This document shows, piece after piece, positions 7,709 to 17,253 of a DNA stretch of 54,973 nt; position 1 is the first letter of the stretch, and each line of letters begins with the position of its first letter. The notes under the pieces were generated by a model. That model was not told where the DNA came from. It saw only the letters and a program-made list of their open reading frames with translations, and searched no databases. The translations under genes and the position numbers were made by a program. The stretch comes from Paenibacillus cymbidii (GTDB taxonomy: Bacteria > Bacillota > Bacilli > Paenibacillales > NBRC-103111), in contig NZ_SHLX01000047.1 of the NCBI RefSeq assembly GCF_004764705.1, positions 1-54,973 on the forward strand, in the 5' to 3' direction.

Positions 7709-10700
7709 TCAATCGAACTCCGCTTCCGTCGTCAGCGGAATGCGCACTGCGGCGCCCGCCGCAATGTCGTACGCCAATCCGCGCGAGGCGTCGCCGGCGT
7801 CAAGCAAGCCGCGGATCAGCGTCACATCGCCGATCCCAAGGCGGACGACGCCCTCCTCCGGAACTGCCGCGTCGCGAATCCGGTACGCGGCGTTTCGCAC
7901 CCCGTCGTTCTGTACGAACAAGGTGCGGCCCACCAACTTCTCCGCTGCGAACGGTTCGTGCAGCCGAATGTCGATTTCGTTCCGGATCGCGAACGTTTCG
8001 GTAAACCGGACTACCTCCCCGGTTAAAGACGCTTTGCCCCCGATGCGGCAAACACCTTTCGGGCCGCCAACGGCAAAATAAGCGGCATCGTGCAGATTGG
8101 CCCGCACCGGCCTGCCGTCCTGTTCCGTGTAATAGCCGAAATATCCCCGGAACTGCAGCTTGCCGTCGATGACATATTCGACGTCGGCACGACAAGAACA
8201 GACCGCATAATCCGTACGGCCATTTTCCAGCACGATTTTGAACGCAAGCGCATCATCGGCCGCAGCCGACGCCGCTTGACAAACGAGGCTGGCTCGTTCG
8301 ATCGAACGGATGCTTCTTGCTTCGCGGTACGGTTCGATCACGGAGCCGAACAGGCTTTGCAAATCCGTCCCGCTGCGCCATGCGATCAGATAGGCCAGCT
8401 TCTCGGGATTGCCGGCTTTGTTCCGCGGCGGCACGCCTTCGGCAAGAGCCGCTTCGTGCACGTCGCCGACCATCGTCAGCCGCAGCCGAATGTCCGCTTC
8501 GCCCGGAAGCACCTTCCACGTGTCCTTGATGTTCCATTCGACGCTGAACGGCGAAGCCGGCGCTTCGTCCCTGCTGACATGCCGCAAGTAGTGAAACCCG
8601 CTGCCCTTGTATGCAAATCCGCCCTCTCCGTCGGTTCGTTGCCCGAAAGCGACATCCGCTCCCGCATAGGTGCCGGATGGCTGCTCGCGCATGTTCAAAC
8701 CCGCCGTCGTCGCTTCCCCTTCCGCCGCATGAAAGCTGTAGCGGTGATCGTCGCCGCCCTTAACCCAGAACCAGTCGAGCGCATACGAGTTCTCCGCGTC
8801 GATCCGGATCAGCGCCACCGTTCTACGATACAGGCGCGTTTGCGGATATACTTGCGGCGCTTGCACGTCGATCAGCTTCACATGCGCGCCGTCGTCAAAA
8901 TGCAGCGGCACGCCCACATTGTGCGGCAACTGGCCGGATTGGTCGACCACCACCGTATTGTGGCTGATCGTGTGACGGACCCATTCGAACCGGTGTTCGT
9001 TCGTTGCGTTGGCGAGTTCGGGGTAGCCCAGGTCGGGAGCCAGATCGAGTCCGAACGCGTGAAGCCCGATGTTCAGCGCGTCCTGGTGCCCGTGACCGAA
9101 GTTTTTGCCATAATAGCACCAGATGTCGCGCATGGCCTTGCCGTCCCTCAACACGGCCAATCCGTAGCCGCTCAGATGATCGCTCCCCCAAACGATCGGC
9201 CCGTCCCGGCGAACGACCGCCTCGATTTCGGCCGCAAGCCGCTCCGGCTCCGGCGCGAACCAATCGGACCGCAGTCCCTGCGCCGTCCCTCCGTTAAGCA
9301 TATAAGCGGCCTGCGCCGCAAGGGGCTCGCCGTACAACGCGAACGCTTTGGTCATATCGGACAAGGCCAGCATCCGTTCCGGGTTGCCCGTTTTGCCGGA
9401 ATCGCCGATGGTCGGCGTATACCGCTCCGCGAGCACCAGCGGAATAAACGCCAGCATCATTTTGCGAATTTTCGGGTGATCGTAGCGGAACACCGACGGA
9501 TAGCCGTCATACCCTTCCAGCACGTCCGCGATCATCCGGAATGCCTGCAGCCAGGCGTAGTTATATTGCGGGCCCGCTTCGTTGCCGAAGCCGTCCCGGT
9601 CGATGTCGTTCGCAAGCCCGGCCAGCATATTGCCGCCGGTAATCGTTTCCCCGGTATACGTGCCGGATCGAAATACAAAATCGAGCCACTCCCCGCTCTC
9701 CTTCCCGTTGTCCATCACAACGGCGGCCAGCGCGAGAGCGCTTTGATGAAAGCCCATATTGCCGCGAATTTGCGCCGCTTTGACGGCGGGATACAGCTGC
9801 CGGACGAGATTGGTTTCAATATGGTCGCGAATGCGCCTTGCTCCGTCTTTCGGGTTCGCCAACTCATGCTGCGCCGCTTTGCCGCTAAGGAAATCGACGA
9901 GAACGGGGTCCTCCGCAGCCGGGAAAAAAGCGTCATAAGCAAGCAGCCACGGCTTCACGAGCTCCGTTTCCCAGATGCAGCCGATCGTTTTCCCCTTGTA
10001 CGATCCCCCGTGACAATTGCTGTAACGGCTTGCATCGAAACGGGAAATGTCGAGCTGCGGATACACGTCGGCGATGCGGTCCAGCAGCACAAGTCCGGCC
10101 CGGGCGTACGCCGGTTCCCCGGTTGCCGCGTACGCATCGCGAAGCGAAAGCAGCGCATCCTCGATCGCGCCCGCCCCGTTCGCGATTGTCGTCCACAGCG
10201 CAAAATGAATGTAATAAGCGATAAACGTATGCCACGTACCGCTGCTCGCATCGTACCAGCCGAAGCCGTCGTCTACTCCCCAATTCGCCCCTCTTTCCGG
10301 GTACAGGACGTTCACAAGCAGGCTGCGATCCGCAAGCTCGGGTTGGAACAGGCCGTGCTTATCCAGCCCGCTGGCATAATAGGCGCCAAAATCGTTGGTC
10401 GGAAAACGCATGCCGCTGCTCGGATCGGTCAGCTTCCACGGGTCTTCGAGCGGGTTGCTTGTATACGGATAGGTGCCGTACTTGTCGATGGCCTTGCCGG
10501 TGACCGGGCTTCCCGCCTGCTGATTGACAGAGATGCTGCGCGGCAAGCTTGGCGGCGGCACAAGCCCCCACAGGAAATCGAGGCCCCGGCGCACGTAGAC
10601 ATCCGCTTTGGCAACGGCTTGCCGCTTCATCTCCTCAGCCCATTCGTACCGCTCGACATTGCGCCTTACTGCTGCAACCTTATCCGCCGTATAGTACGTG

Positions 10701-10714
10701 CTTCGCGTTTTCAT
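7709..10714 (-). CDS. Heparinase II/III-like polysaccharide lyase family protein
   Basis: 1001 residues, consistent with an (alpha/alpha) toroid followed by beta-sandwich domains as in heparinase II/III-type lyases. Visible landmarks: RGNMGFHQSALA (318-329), GNEAGPQYNYAW (377-388), the family signature FGHGHQDALNIGL (539-551) and SHNTVVVDQSG (584-594). Such enzymes cleave uronic-acid polysaccharides by beta-elimination. No signal peptide, so it is likely cytosolic and works on imported oligomers. It sits behind a binding protein and two permeases. The substrate cannot be named from the sequence. It is longer than many family members because of a ~400-residue C-terminal beta region. Confidence 0.75.
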   Translation of the reverse strand: MKTRSTYYTADKVAAVRRNVERYEWAEEMKRQAVAKADVYVRRGLDFLWGLVPPPSLPRSISVNQQAGSPVTGKAIDKYGTYPYTSNPLEDPWKLTDPSSGMRFPTNDFGAYYASGLDKHGLFQPELADRSLLVNVLYPERGANWGVDDGFGWYDASSGTWHTFIAYYIHFALWTTIANGAGAIEDALLSLRDAYAATGEPAYARAGLVLLDRIADVYPQLDISRFDASRYSNCHGGSYKGKTIGCIWETELVKPWLLAYDAFFPAAEDPVLVDFLSGKAAQHELANPKDGARRIRDHIETNLVRQLYPAVKAAQIRGNMGFHQSALALAAVVMDNGKESGEWLDFVFRSGTYTGETITGGNMLAGLANDIDRDGFGNEAGPQYNYAWLQAFRMIADVLEGYDGYPSVFRYDHPKIRKMMLAFIPLVLAERYTPTIGDSGKTGNPERMLALSDMTKAFALYGEPLAAQAAYMLNGGTAQGLRSDWFAPEPERLAAEIEAVVRRDGPIVWGSDHLSGYGLAVLRDGKAMRDIWCYYGKNFGHGHQDALNIGLHAFGLDLAPDLGYPELANATNEHRFEWVRHTISHNTVVVDQSGQLPHNVGVPLHFDDGAHVKLIDVQAPQVYPQTRLYRRTVALIRIDAENSYALDWFWVKGGDDHRYSFHAAEGEATTAGLNMREQPSGTYAGADVAFGQRTDGEGGFAYKGSGFHYLRHVSRDEAPASPFSVEWNIKDTWKVLPGEADIRLRLTMVGDVHEAALAEGVPPRNKAGNPEKLAYLIAWRSGTDLQSLFGSVIEPYREARSIRSIERASLVCQAASAAADDALAFKIVLENGRTDYAVCSCRADVEYVIDGKLQFRGYFGYYTEQDGRPVRANLHDAAYFAVGGPKGVCRIGGKASLTGEVVRFTETFAIRNEIDIRLHEPFAAEKLVGRTLFVQNDGVRNAAYRIRDAAVPEEGVVRLGIGDVTLIRGLLDAGDASRGLAYDIAAGAAVRIPLTTEAEFD

Positions 10715-10752
10715 TTGCTGAATGCCGCCTTCCTGTCGTCCCCGCCTTCATC

Positions 10753-11562
10753 TCATGTAGCGTCCAATGCCCGGACGAAAGCGTCCACTTCGTATACATA
10801 ACCGTACAGCAAAGCCACCTGCCATAGAGCGTTCTGCTTGTTCCATTCCCCTTGAACCGATTCCTTGTTTTCGATCGCCGTTACCGCCTCGCGAAACGCC
10901 GAGCAGATAATCCCTTTTCGCGACATGTCGACGATGCCGCCGGGAGAAATCATCAGGCAGCCATTAATGGCAAACCCCGCATAAATCAAATGATTGATGC
11001 CCTCCTGGCGGCACCAGTCGAACAGCGTATCCGAGGATTCGACGATCGTCTCCCCGGCCAGCGGCTTCGCATCGGCAAGGAAGTCGACCTGCGGACGGCC
11101 AAGCTTGACGTCTGCGGCATTGTGCGCGCCGGGGAAAACGTGATCCGCGCGGAAACGCTGGAGCTCCTGCCAGACCGGATCCGTTTCGGCCTTCGCCGTT
11201 TCCCCCTCCGGGGCGGACTGGCGCCGGTAGCCGGGGTGCGACTGGCAGTACTCCCCTTTGGCCGCGATGTGCACGAGCTTCAAGGGCGAGCGCCGGACCG
11301 CCTGCAGCAAACCCGGGAACACGGTGCGCGCAATGTCGTACGAACGCGGAATGTATTCGACGCAGCGGAACCAGCCCGGGTACTGCTCGCGGGAGCCGGC
11401 GTCGATGGCATGCATGACGGCGACGGCCGTATGCTCCAGGCTGAGCGGCAAATCGCGCACACCCCAGCCGCCGAATGCTTCCGCCGGCGCCTCAAGCGCA
11501 TAATCGGCGTCGTATTGGCGGTAATAACGGGTCGGTACATTGATGATCGTCAACACTCTCAT
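10753..11562 (-). CDS. Isochorismatase-like cysteine hydrolase
   Basis: 269 residues of the isochorismatase-like fold. The conserved cysteine motif is INHLIYAGFAINGCLM (about residues 190-205), close to the usual G-x-x-x-x-x-C pattern. An insert of ~60 residues (GEYCQSHPGYRRQSAPEGETAKAE) is longer than in small family members. Members hydrolyse amides or enol ethers; here the neighbours suggest an N-acyl or sugar-derived substrate, which is inference. It lies 19 bases after the second permease gene. The ATG at 11562 abuts AAGGAG with no gap, so GTG 11556 may be the true start. Confidence 0.7.
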   Translation of the reverse strand: MRVLTIINVPTRYYRQYDADYALEAPAEAFGGWGVRDLPLSLEHTAVAVMHAIDAGSREQYPGWFRCVEYIPRSYDIARTVFPGLLQAVRRSPLKLVHIAAKGEYCQSHPGYRRQSAPEGETAKAETDPVWQELQRFRADHVFPGAHNAADVKLGRPQVDFLADAKPLAGETIVESSDTLFDWCRQEGINHLIYAGFAINGCLMISPGGIVDMSRKGIICSAFREAVTAIENKESVQGEWNKQNALWQVALLYGYVYEVDAFVRALDAT

Positions 11563-11580
11563 CTCCTTGCGCCTCTTCAG

Positions 11581-12462
11581 TCAACCTTTGACAGCCCCGA
11601 CGATTTGGCCGTGAATGAAAAATTTTTGCACGAACGGATAGATGGCCAGCACAGGGAGGATGGTCAGCATCAGGGCGGCCATCTTCAAGTTCTCCGGATG
11701 CACGTAAGCGTTGCGATTCGCAAGCTGATCGAGGGTGCCGGGATCCATGATATTCGGATTGGCCAAAATTTCGCGCAGCTGAAACTGCAGTGTCCACATT
11801 GACTTGTCGCGAATGTAGATCAGCACGCCGAACCATTCGTTCCAGTATGCCACCGCGCTGAACACGGTAAAAGCCATCGCCATCGGCAGCACGAGCGGCA
11901 GAATGACGCTGAACAGCGTGCGCGACTCGCTTGCTCCGTCGATTTCCGCGGATTCGATCAGTTCCTGCGGCAGCTGCTCGATCGAATTGCGGAACACGAT
12001 GATATAGAAAATGTTGACGATCGCGGGCAGAATGAGCGCGCCAAACGTATTCGTCAAGCCGAGTTTGTGTACAAGCAAATAGGTGGGAATGAGCCCCCCG
12101 TTGAAGTACATCGGAATCAGGATGAACAGGAACACGGTCTTTTTGCCGATCAGGTGCTTGTTGGCCAGCGCGTATCCCGCCGCCAAGGCGATGAGAATAA
12201 CCAATGCGGTATTGATGACCGTCAGGAAGACGGAGTTGACAATGCTGCGCAGAAACTGCGCATTGGCGGCCAGTATCTTGTAAGATTCGAGGTTGAACCC
12301 GATCGGCCAAATCCCGACGCGGCCCTGCGATACGAACTGAAAGCCGCTGAGCGAAATCGAGATCGCATTCAGAAACGGGATCAGAATCGAAAGGCTGAAC
12401 GCGACAAATAACGTATAGTTGGCGATATTGAATATCGTCCTCGATGTCGAACGGTAATGCAA
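11581..12462 (-). CDS. Sugar ABC transporter permease (LplC/YtcP-like)
   Basis: About 293 residues with six predicted membrane helices and the binding-protein-dependent permease EAA loop (LIESAEIDGASESRTLFSVILPLVLP), which contacts the ATPase. It pairs with the permease gene just upstream to form a carbohydrate uptake channel. The start is placed at TTG 12462 because GGCGGGAG lies just before it and homologues begin near STSRTIFNIANY; a GTG at 12489 is in frame but lacks a ribosome site. No ATPase gene is present, so a shared MsmX-type ATPase presumably drives it. Confidence 0.85.
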   Translation of the reverse strand: MHYRSTSRTIFNIANYTLFVAFSLSILIPFLNAISISLSGFQFVSQGRVGIWPIGFNLESYKILAANAQFLRSIVNSVFLTVINTALVILIALAAGYALANKHLIGKKTVFLFILIPMYFNGGLIPTYLLVHKLGLTNTFGALILPAIVNIFYIIVFRNSIEQLPQELIESAEIDGASESRTLFSVILPLVLPMAMAFTVFSAVAYWNEWFGVLIYIRDKSMWTLQFQLREILANPNIMDPGTLDQLANRNAYVHPENLKMAALMLTILPVLAIYPFVQKFFIHGQIVGAVKG

Positions 12463-12561
12463 GCTTCTCCCGCCTTCCTTCCCAATCACAGGCTGCGGCG
12501 CAAGGTCGGAAGGCGGGAAAGGGCGCGCCCGGAGGCACGCCGTCTCACCGCTTCCCTCGTT

Positions 12562-13473
12562 CTAATACAGCCCCATTCCGCTGATGCGCTTGGACAGCTT
12601 GTTCGCCGCCAGCAGCAGTACGAAGCCGAGCAAGCTCTGAACGAGACCGATTGCCGTGGTCAGGCTGAACTGGGATTTCTCCAGCCCGAGCCGGTAAATA
12701 TACGTGCTGATGACATCGGACACGCTGTATACAAGCGGATTCTGCATGGTGAACAACCGCTCGAAGCCGATGCTGAAGATGGTCGAAATTTTGAGCAGCA
12801 GCAGCAGAATAATCATCGGGTACATCGCGGGCAACGTGATATGGCGGATTTGGCGCACGCGACCGGCTCCGTCGATCATGGCGGCCTCGTACAGGCTTTT
12901 GTCGATGCCGGCGATGACCGCAAAGTACAGGATCGCCGACCAGCCGACGTTCTTCCATATATCCGCAAAGATGACGATGCCGCGAAAATACCGTTCCTCC
13001 GCCATAAAATAAACCGAATCGATCCCGAACCAGCCGAGCAGTTCGTTCAGCATCCCGGTTTCCGGGGACAGAATGCTGTAGAATACGCCGGACACGACGA
13101 TCCAGGAAAAGAAGTGCGGCATGTACGAAATCGACTGCACCACCGACTTGAACGCCTTCTGCATCAACTCGTTCGCGAGCAGCGCGAACAGGATCGGCGC
13201 CGTAAACCCGAAGACGATATCGTACAGGTTGATAATCAGCGTATTCCGCATTACCACCCAGAAGGTAGGGTCATGCAGGAAGTAGTTGAATTGCTTGAAG
13301 CCTACCCAATGGCTGCCTTGTATTCCCAGGTACGGCGAGAAGTCCTGAAACGAAATCACGATGCCGTACATGGGCAAGTATTGAAAGACGAACAACAGCA
13401 GCACACTCGGGAGCAGCAGCAGACATAGACTGAACAGCTTCTTCTTGTACACGCGTCTCACTTGTACGGCCAT
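12562..13473 (-). CDS. Sugar ABC transporter permease (LplB/YteP-like)
   Basis: About 303 residues, six predicted membrane segments, EAA loop LYEAAMIDGAGRVRQIRHITLPAMYP. LplB-type permeases pair with LplC-type partners and LplA-type lipoproteins, all present here in that order. The start at ATG 13473 is chosen for the GGGAGG eight bases upstream; a longer frame to 13509 lacks one. It starts 39 bases after the binding protein stop and ends about 100 bases before the second permease. Likely imports oligosaccharides for the downstream lyase and deacetylase. Confidence 0.87.
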   Translation of the reverse strand: MAVQVRRVYKKKLFSLCLLLLPSVLLLFVFQYLPMYGIVISFQDFSPYLGIQGSHWVGFKQFNYFLHDPTFWVVMRNTLIINLYDIVFGFTAPILFALLANELMQKAFKSVVQSISYMPHFFSWIVVSGVFYSILSPETGMLNELLGWFGIDSVYFMAEERYFRGIVIFADIWKNVGWSAILYFAVIAGIDKSLYEAAMIDGAGRVRQIRHITLPAMYPMIILLLLLKISTIFSIGFERLFTMQNPLVYSVSDVISTYIYRLGLEKSQFSLTTAIGLVQSLLGFVLLLAANKLSKRISGMGLY

Positions 13474-13512
13474 TGTCCGTCCTCCCTTCTTGTTCCGCGC
13501 ACCCGGCAACGA

Positions 13513-15195
13513 TTACCAGCCTGCATCTTTAATGCCGATCTTCAGCAGTTCGTCTTTGTGATCCTTCAAATATTTTGTGTACTCGTCATAGATGAACCCG
13601 TACGTCGTATTGAATTGCTTCACTTTCTCGTCAAATTGCTCCATCGTGATTTTGCCCATAATCGCTTGCACCGTCGCTTCGGTAATGAAACGGATCGTTT
13701 CCGCCTGCTTCTTCGACGCGTCGTCGGACAGCTTCGCCATGCTGGAGAACGGCACCCCGTTTTTCTTCGCCTGCTCCGCGAGCGCATTTACGCTGTCGTA
13801 CTGCTGTTTCGAGTAGTCGGCGCCGAGAAGCTGGTCGTTGGTTCCCTTCTTGACATCCTGCCCGTCGGCGAAGCCTCTGACGAGCGCAAGCTGCAGGGAC
13901 CAGGAGCGGTTCGGATCGGCCAGCTTGTCGGCGATCGGCGTGCGTACGTTATTCTGAACCGTATACGTTTCGCCTTGTTTGCCCCAGAAGATGGCCTCGC
14001 GCAGTTGATCCGAGGCGAAGCCTTCGATGATTTTCCAGGCGCGGTCGGGATTTTTCGATTTGCTGGAAATGTACAAGCCGTGGTCGTTGATCGGTACGGA
14101 CAACTGCGGCTCGGCGTATTTCGGGTTCTTCAACTCGGTTGGAAACGTTTTCAGCGGCGGCGCGAACAGCAGCGTCTGCGTCGTTGTATTCGGCGATTCT
14201 TTGCCCGCCTTGCGCGTCTGGGCGGTACCGAAAATCTGGTCGGCATTGTCCGTCCACATCAGCACATTTTTGTTCAGGAAGTTGTCATTCCACTTGTTCG
14301 CGTCGTTCGTCGCGAATTCCTTGTCAAGAATGCCTTCGTTGTACAATTGCTTCATCAGCGACACTGCGGCGCGGTATTCCGGCAGCACGAACGTGTTGAG
14401 CACTTTGCCGTCCTGTACGCGAACATTGTAAGGCTGCGCGCCGTACAGCCAGAAAATCGCGATACCGCCGTAAGTCAAGCCGTAGTCGCCAACCACCCGG
14501 TTCGACAGCACGGTTGCGCTCGGGTCGGCCTGATGAATCGCGCGCATCAGCTTCACCCATTCGTCGATCGACTCCGGCCACTTGCCGCCGTTGTATTTCT
14601 GCACGAGATCGTAGCGGACGACAAGCCCTCTGCCTTGCGGCCGTTCGACCTGGCTCATCGGGATGCGATAGTAATGCCCGCTGGGCGATTTGGCCATTTC
14701 CATCATTTCCGGCGTAATATACTTCTGGATGATCGGCGATTTGTCGTAATACTTTTTCAAATCCAGGAACGCGCCTTGATCGGCTGCCGGCAGCACGTCG
14801 GCGGAATAAGGCGAATGCAGCACGTCGGGCAGGTCGCCCGAAGAAAGCAGCAGCGCAAGCTTCGTTTTGAAATCCTGCCAGCTCGGCACCTCCACCTTAA
14901 GATCGACGTTGGCGTAATCTTTGATGATGTTGATGAACGGGTTGTCGTTCTGGTCAATGCCGTTCGGTATCTGCAGGCCGGAATTGGCCATGAAGAGCGA
15001 CATCTTCAGCCGTTCCTCCGGTTGCTTCGACGCTGCGATCGACGGACTGCCCGAACTCGCGGGCGTTGCCGAACTGCCTTTGTCCTTGCTTGTGTTGTCC
15101 TTGCCACCCGAGGAACATCCTGACGCGATCAGACTTAGCGACAGACCGACTGCCGCGGCGACCGTTCCGAACCGGCCCCAACTTCTGCTGCTCAT
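13513..15195 (-). CDS. Extracellular sugar-binding lipoprotein (LplA-like)
   Basis: 560 residues with a type II signal peptide ending LIASGC (Cys27), a Ser/Lys/Gly-rich tether, and a long type-1 solute-binding domain (LPDVLHSPYSADVLPAADQGAFLDLKKY; AWKIIEGFASDQLREAIFWGKQGE). The length fits LplA/YtcQ proteins. It should sit on the outer membrane face and hand a carbohydrate to the two permeases. First gene of the six-gene minus-strand operon, with GGAGG nine to ten bases before ATG 15195 and a strong promoter 48 bases further up. Confidence 0.88.
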   Translation of the reverse strand: MSSRSWGRFGTVAAAVGLSLSLIASGCSSGGKDNTSKDKGSSATPASSGSPSIAASKQPEERLKMSLFMANSGLQIPNGIDQNDNPFINIIKDYANVDLKVEVPSWQDFKTKLALLLSSGDLPDVLHSPYSADVLPAADQGAFLDLKKYYDKSPIIQKYITPEMMEMAKSPSGHYYRIPMSQVERPQGRGLVVRYDLVQKYNGGKWPESIDEWVKLMRAIHQADPSATVLSNRVVGDYGLTYGGIAIFWLYGAQPYNVRVQDGKVLNTFVLPEYRAAVSLMKQLYNEGILDKEFATNDANKWNDNFLNKNVLMWTDNADQIFGTAQTRKAGKESPNTTTQTLLFAPPLKTFPTELKNPKYAEPQLSVPINDHGLYISSKSKNPDRAWKIIEGFASDQLREAIFWGKQGETYTVQNNVRTPIADKLADPNRSWSLQLALVRGFADGQDVKKGTNDQLLGADYSKQQYDSVNALAEQAKKNGVPFSSMAKLSDDASKKQAETIRFITEATVQAIMGKITMEQFDEKVKQFNTTYGFIYDEYTKYLKDHKDELLKIGIKDAGW

Positions 15196-15242
15196 ACTGC
15201 TTGTCCTCCCCCATAATTTTCGTGACGATTCACTGCAATTTG

Positions 15243-15271
15243 ATTATATAAACGCCCTAAAAAAATTACAA
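15243..15271 (-). promoter_or_regulatory. Promoter of the sugar-uptake and lyase operon
   Basis: On the minus strand: -35 TTGTAA (15266-15271), a 17-base spacer, and a perfect -10 TATAAT (15243-15248), followed by an AT-rich leader and GGGGGAGGACAAG before ATG 15195. The DNA upstream (15272-15330) is very AT-rich and may act as an UP element. Confidence 0.7.
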
Positions 15272-15479
15272 GTACATTACATGTTATTTATAAAAATAAT
15301 TATTTTCTGTCCCAGATCATGGATAATTCGTTGTTCGTTCATGCATCGTACGCCGTTTTAATCCGTTTGGACGTAGAAAAACCAGCGGCGACGCGCCCGA
15401 ATGGTAGTTCCAGGGCATATCTCCGCCAGGTGTACGTAACTTGTAAGGTTGAGTCGGAAATCCCTAATAGGTACGGTTC

Positions 15480-15508
15480 TTGTTATTTAATAGGCGTTCC
15501 ATTACAAT
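15480..15508 (+). promoter_or_regulatory. Promoter of the GntR/solute-binding fusion regulator
   Basis: -35 TTGTTA (15480-15485), 17-base spacer, -10 TACAAT (15503-15508), giving a leader of about 140 bases. Between this and the divergent promoter (15272-15479) I see no further gene; it is the likely operator zone, but I could not pick a clear inverted repeat. Confidence 0.55.
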
Positions 15509-15655
15509 GGTCTTACACGAAGCACCACAGACATTTCCATTCTGCGCACAAGCCGGAATATGGCGGCCGGCAGCGAGCCGCACCTTGGGCACCACGATCA
15601 AGGACGACATGCTGCAGTTGCCGTACAATGCCGTTTGGGAAGGAATCCATCTCCT

Positions 15656-17059
15656 ATGAAGAGGAACAGCGAGTTTATATATTTGACCATCGCGGGCGAA
15701 ATCCGGCAGTCGATTCTGGACGGTACCATCGAGCCGGGGAAATTTCTGATGTCGGAAGCGGAATTATGCGACTACTACCATACGAGCCGATTTTCCGTCC
15801 GCAAGGCGCTCGAGCTGCTGCAGAACGAAGGACTCATCGCCAAAAAAGCCGGCCAGGGCAGCATCGTCAATCCGCTGCTCTCTCCGAACGAGGGTCATGA
15901 ACGGGTTCTGCGCATCGTCAGCTCTTCGCCGCTTCATTATCTCGATTATGCGATGCCCGTCATTCTCGAAGAATGCCGCAAGCGGTATCCGCACATGAGC
16001 GTGAAGCTGCTCCGGCTTTCGATCCAGGATTTTTGGCAATCCGTTGCAACCAGCGACGAGATGGGGTTCAAGAGCGATCTGTTCCTGCTCTCGGACAATC
16101 AATACCGGTTTGCCCGCAATCAGACGGGCATGTTTGCCGATTTGCGGCCGCTGCTCCCGCCATCCTACCTGACGATGTATCCGAAGCTGCTGCACGCTTA
16201 CGAAGAGTCGGGAGAAACGCTGGCCGTTCCGGTCAATGTGGCGTCGGTATTCATGCTGGTGAACCCGCGCCTGTTCGACAAGTATAACGTCAAGCTGCCG
16301 AACGAGTCCTGGACCACCGAGGATTTTATTCGCGCCGCACAGAAGCTGACCGTCGACACGAACAGCGACGGCATTCTCGACCAGTACGGGTTTTTCCTGC
16401 CGTCCTCGATCAGTCGCTGGCCGGTTATCGCGCTGCAGCAGCAGGTCAATTTCCATCGTATGGACAGCTCCGAACCGTTTCTGCGGACGCTGGATTTCAT
16501 CCACGACTCGTTGTACCGGTATCGCATCGCCAAGCTATACAAACCGACCGATTATGTCATCAGCTCCCATCCTTTCGTGAATGAGAAGGCCGCCATGCTG
16601 CTGACAACGACTCCGGAGATGATCGGGCTGCGGCGGCACGGGCTGCCGTTCGAACCGCTCATGGCGGACTTGCCGTTCGGGGACATTCAATCGACGCTGC
16701 TCTCCTCCAACGTATTCATGGCCCATTCCCAGTCGCCGAACTTCGATATGGCTTCCCTGTTTCTGCAGACCGCGCTGGACCCGGCCGTTCAGGAGCGGAT
16801 TGCGCGCCAGGCCGGATTCCATTCTGTATACCGAAGCGTCAACAACCGCGTCTGGGAGGAACGCTACCTGGAGAAATTGCTGCTGTCGGACGACCGCATC
16901 GCGGGCAACCAATACATCCATGAAATGGTGCCCGACCGGGAAATCCTGAACGTGCTCGACACGCAGATGGAGTCTTTCTGGGCCGGATTGGAGAAGGCCG
17001 ATCATTTTGCCGACAAGATCGTCAACATGTACAAGCGCCAACACGCCACGGTGGAGTAA
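15656..17059 (+). CDS. GntR-type DNA-binding domain fused to a solute-binding-protein domain (regulator)
   Basis: 467 residues. Residues 1-70 are a GntR winged helix (FIYLTIAGEIRQSILDGTIEPG, SRFSVRKALELLQNEGLIAKKAGQGSIV). Residues ~80-460 resemble a type-1 sugar-binding protein (KVTVDTNSDGILDQYGF-like block; DRIAGNQYIHEMVPDREILNVLD) but with no signal peptide, so the binding domain is cytoplasmic. The simplest reading is a repressor or activator that senses a sugar with a recycled binding-protein fold, as LacI proteins do with a periplasmic fold. It is divergent from the sugar importer operon it probably controls. ATG 15656 has GGGAAGG about 12 bases upstream. Confidence 0.8.
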   Translation: MKRNSEFIYLTIAGEIRQSILDGTIEPGKFLMSEAELCDYYHTSRFSVRKALELLQNEGLIAKKAGQGSIVNPLLSPNEGHERVLRIVSSSPLHYLDYAMPVILEECRKRYPHMSVKLLRLSIQDFWQSVATSDEMGFKSDLFLLSDNQYRFARNQTGMFADLRPLLPPSYLTMYPKLLHAYEESGETLAVPVNVASVFMLVNPRLFDKYNVKLPNESWTTEDFIRAAQKLTVDTNSDGILDQYGFFLPSSISRWPVIALQQQVNFHRMDSSEPFLRTLDFIHDSLYRYRIAKLYKPTDYVISSHPFVNEKAAMLLTTTPEMIGLRRHGLPFEPLMADLPFGDIQSTLLSSNVFMAHSQSPNFDMASLFLQTALDPAVQERIARQAGFHSVYRSVNNRVWEERYLEKLLLSDDRIAGNQYIHEMVPDREILNVLDTQMESFWAGLEKADHFADKIVNMYKRQHATVE

Positions 17060-17070
17060 GCGGCGATTGA

Positions 17071-17253
17071 TGCGGAAGAAAACGGCAACCCAAACGGCGA
17101 AACCGGCTCCAGCTGCGGAAGAAAACGGCAACCCGAACGACGAATGCCCGGCGACGCCGGCTCCCGCTGCGCGCGGGGGGTTGGGATTCCGATCGCTTCT
17201 TGTTTTCCGGATTCTTCGAACAATAGAGGCCAAGGGGGAATCCGGAAAACAAA
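17071..17253. repeat. Short direct and inverted repeats downstream of the fusion regulator
   Basis: GCGGAAGAAAACGGCAACCC occurs twice, 43 bases apart (17072-17091 and 17115-17134). Further on, TTGTTTTCCGGATTC (17200-17214) is matched in reverse by GAATCCGGAAAACAA (17238-17252). The inverted pair could form a long stem and stop transcription of the regulator, but no T-run follows. From 17254 to 17466 nothing else is recognisable. Confidence 0.6.

Noticed and set aside
8090..10801. Very long open frame on the plus strand (about 900 codons) opposite the heparinase-like gene
   Set aside because: It is a GC-rich shadow frame with Arg/Pro/His-rich composition, no domain and no ribosome site; the minus-strand protein has clear family motifs.
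15560..15655. N-terminal extension of the GntR fusion regulator
   Set aside because: The extra 32 residues are not GntR-like and have no good ribosome site; the GntR domain begins right at 15656.
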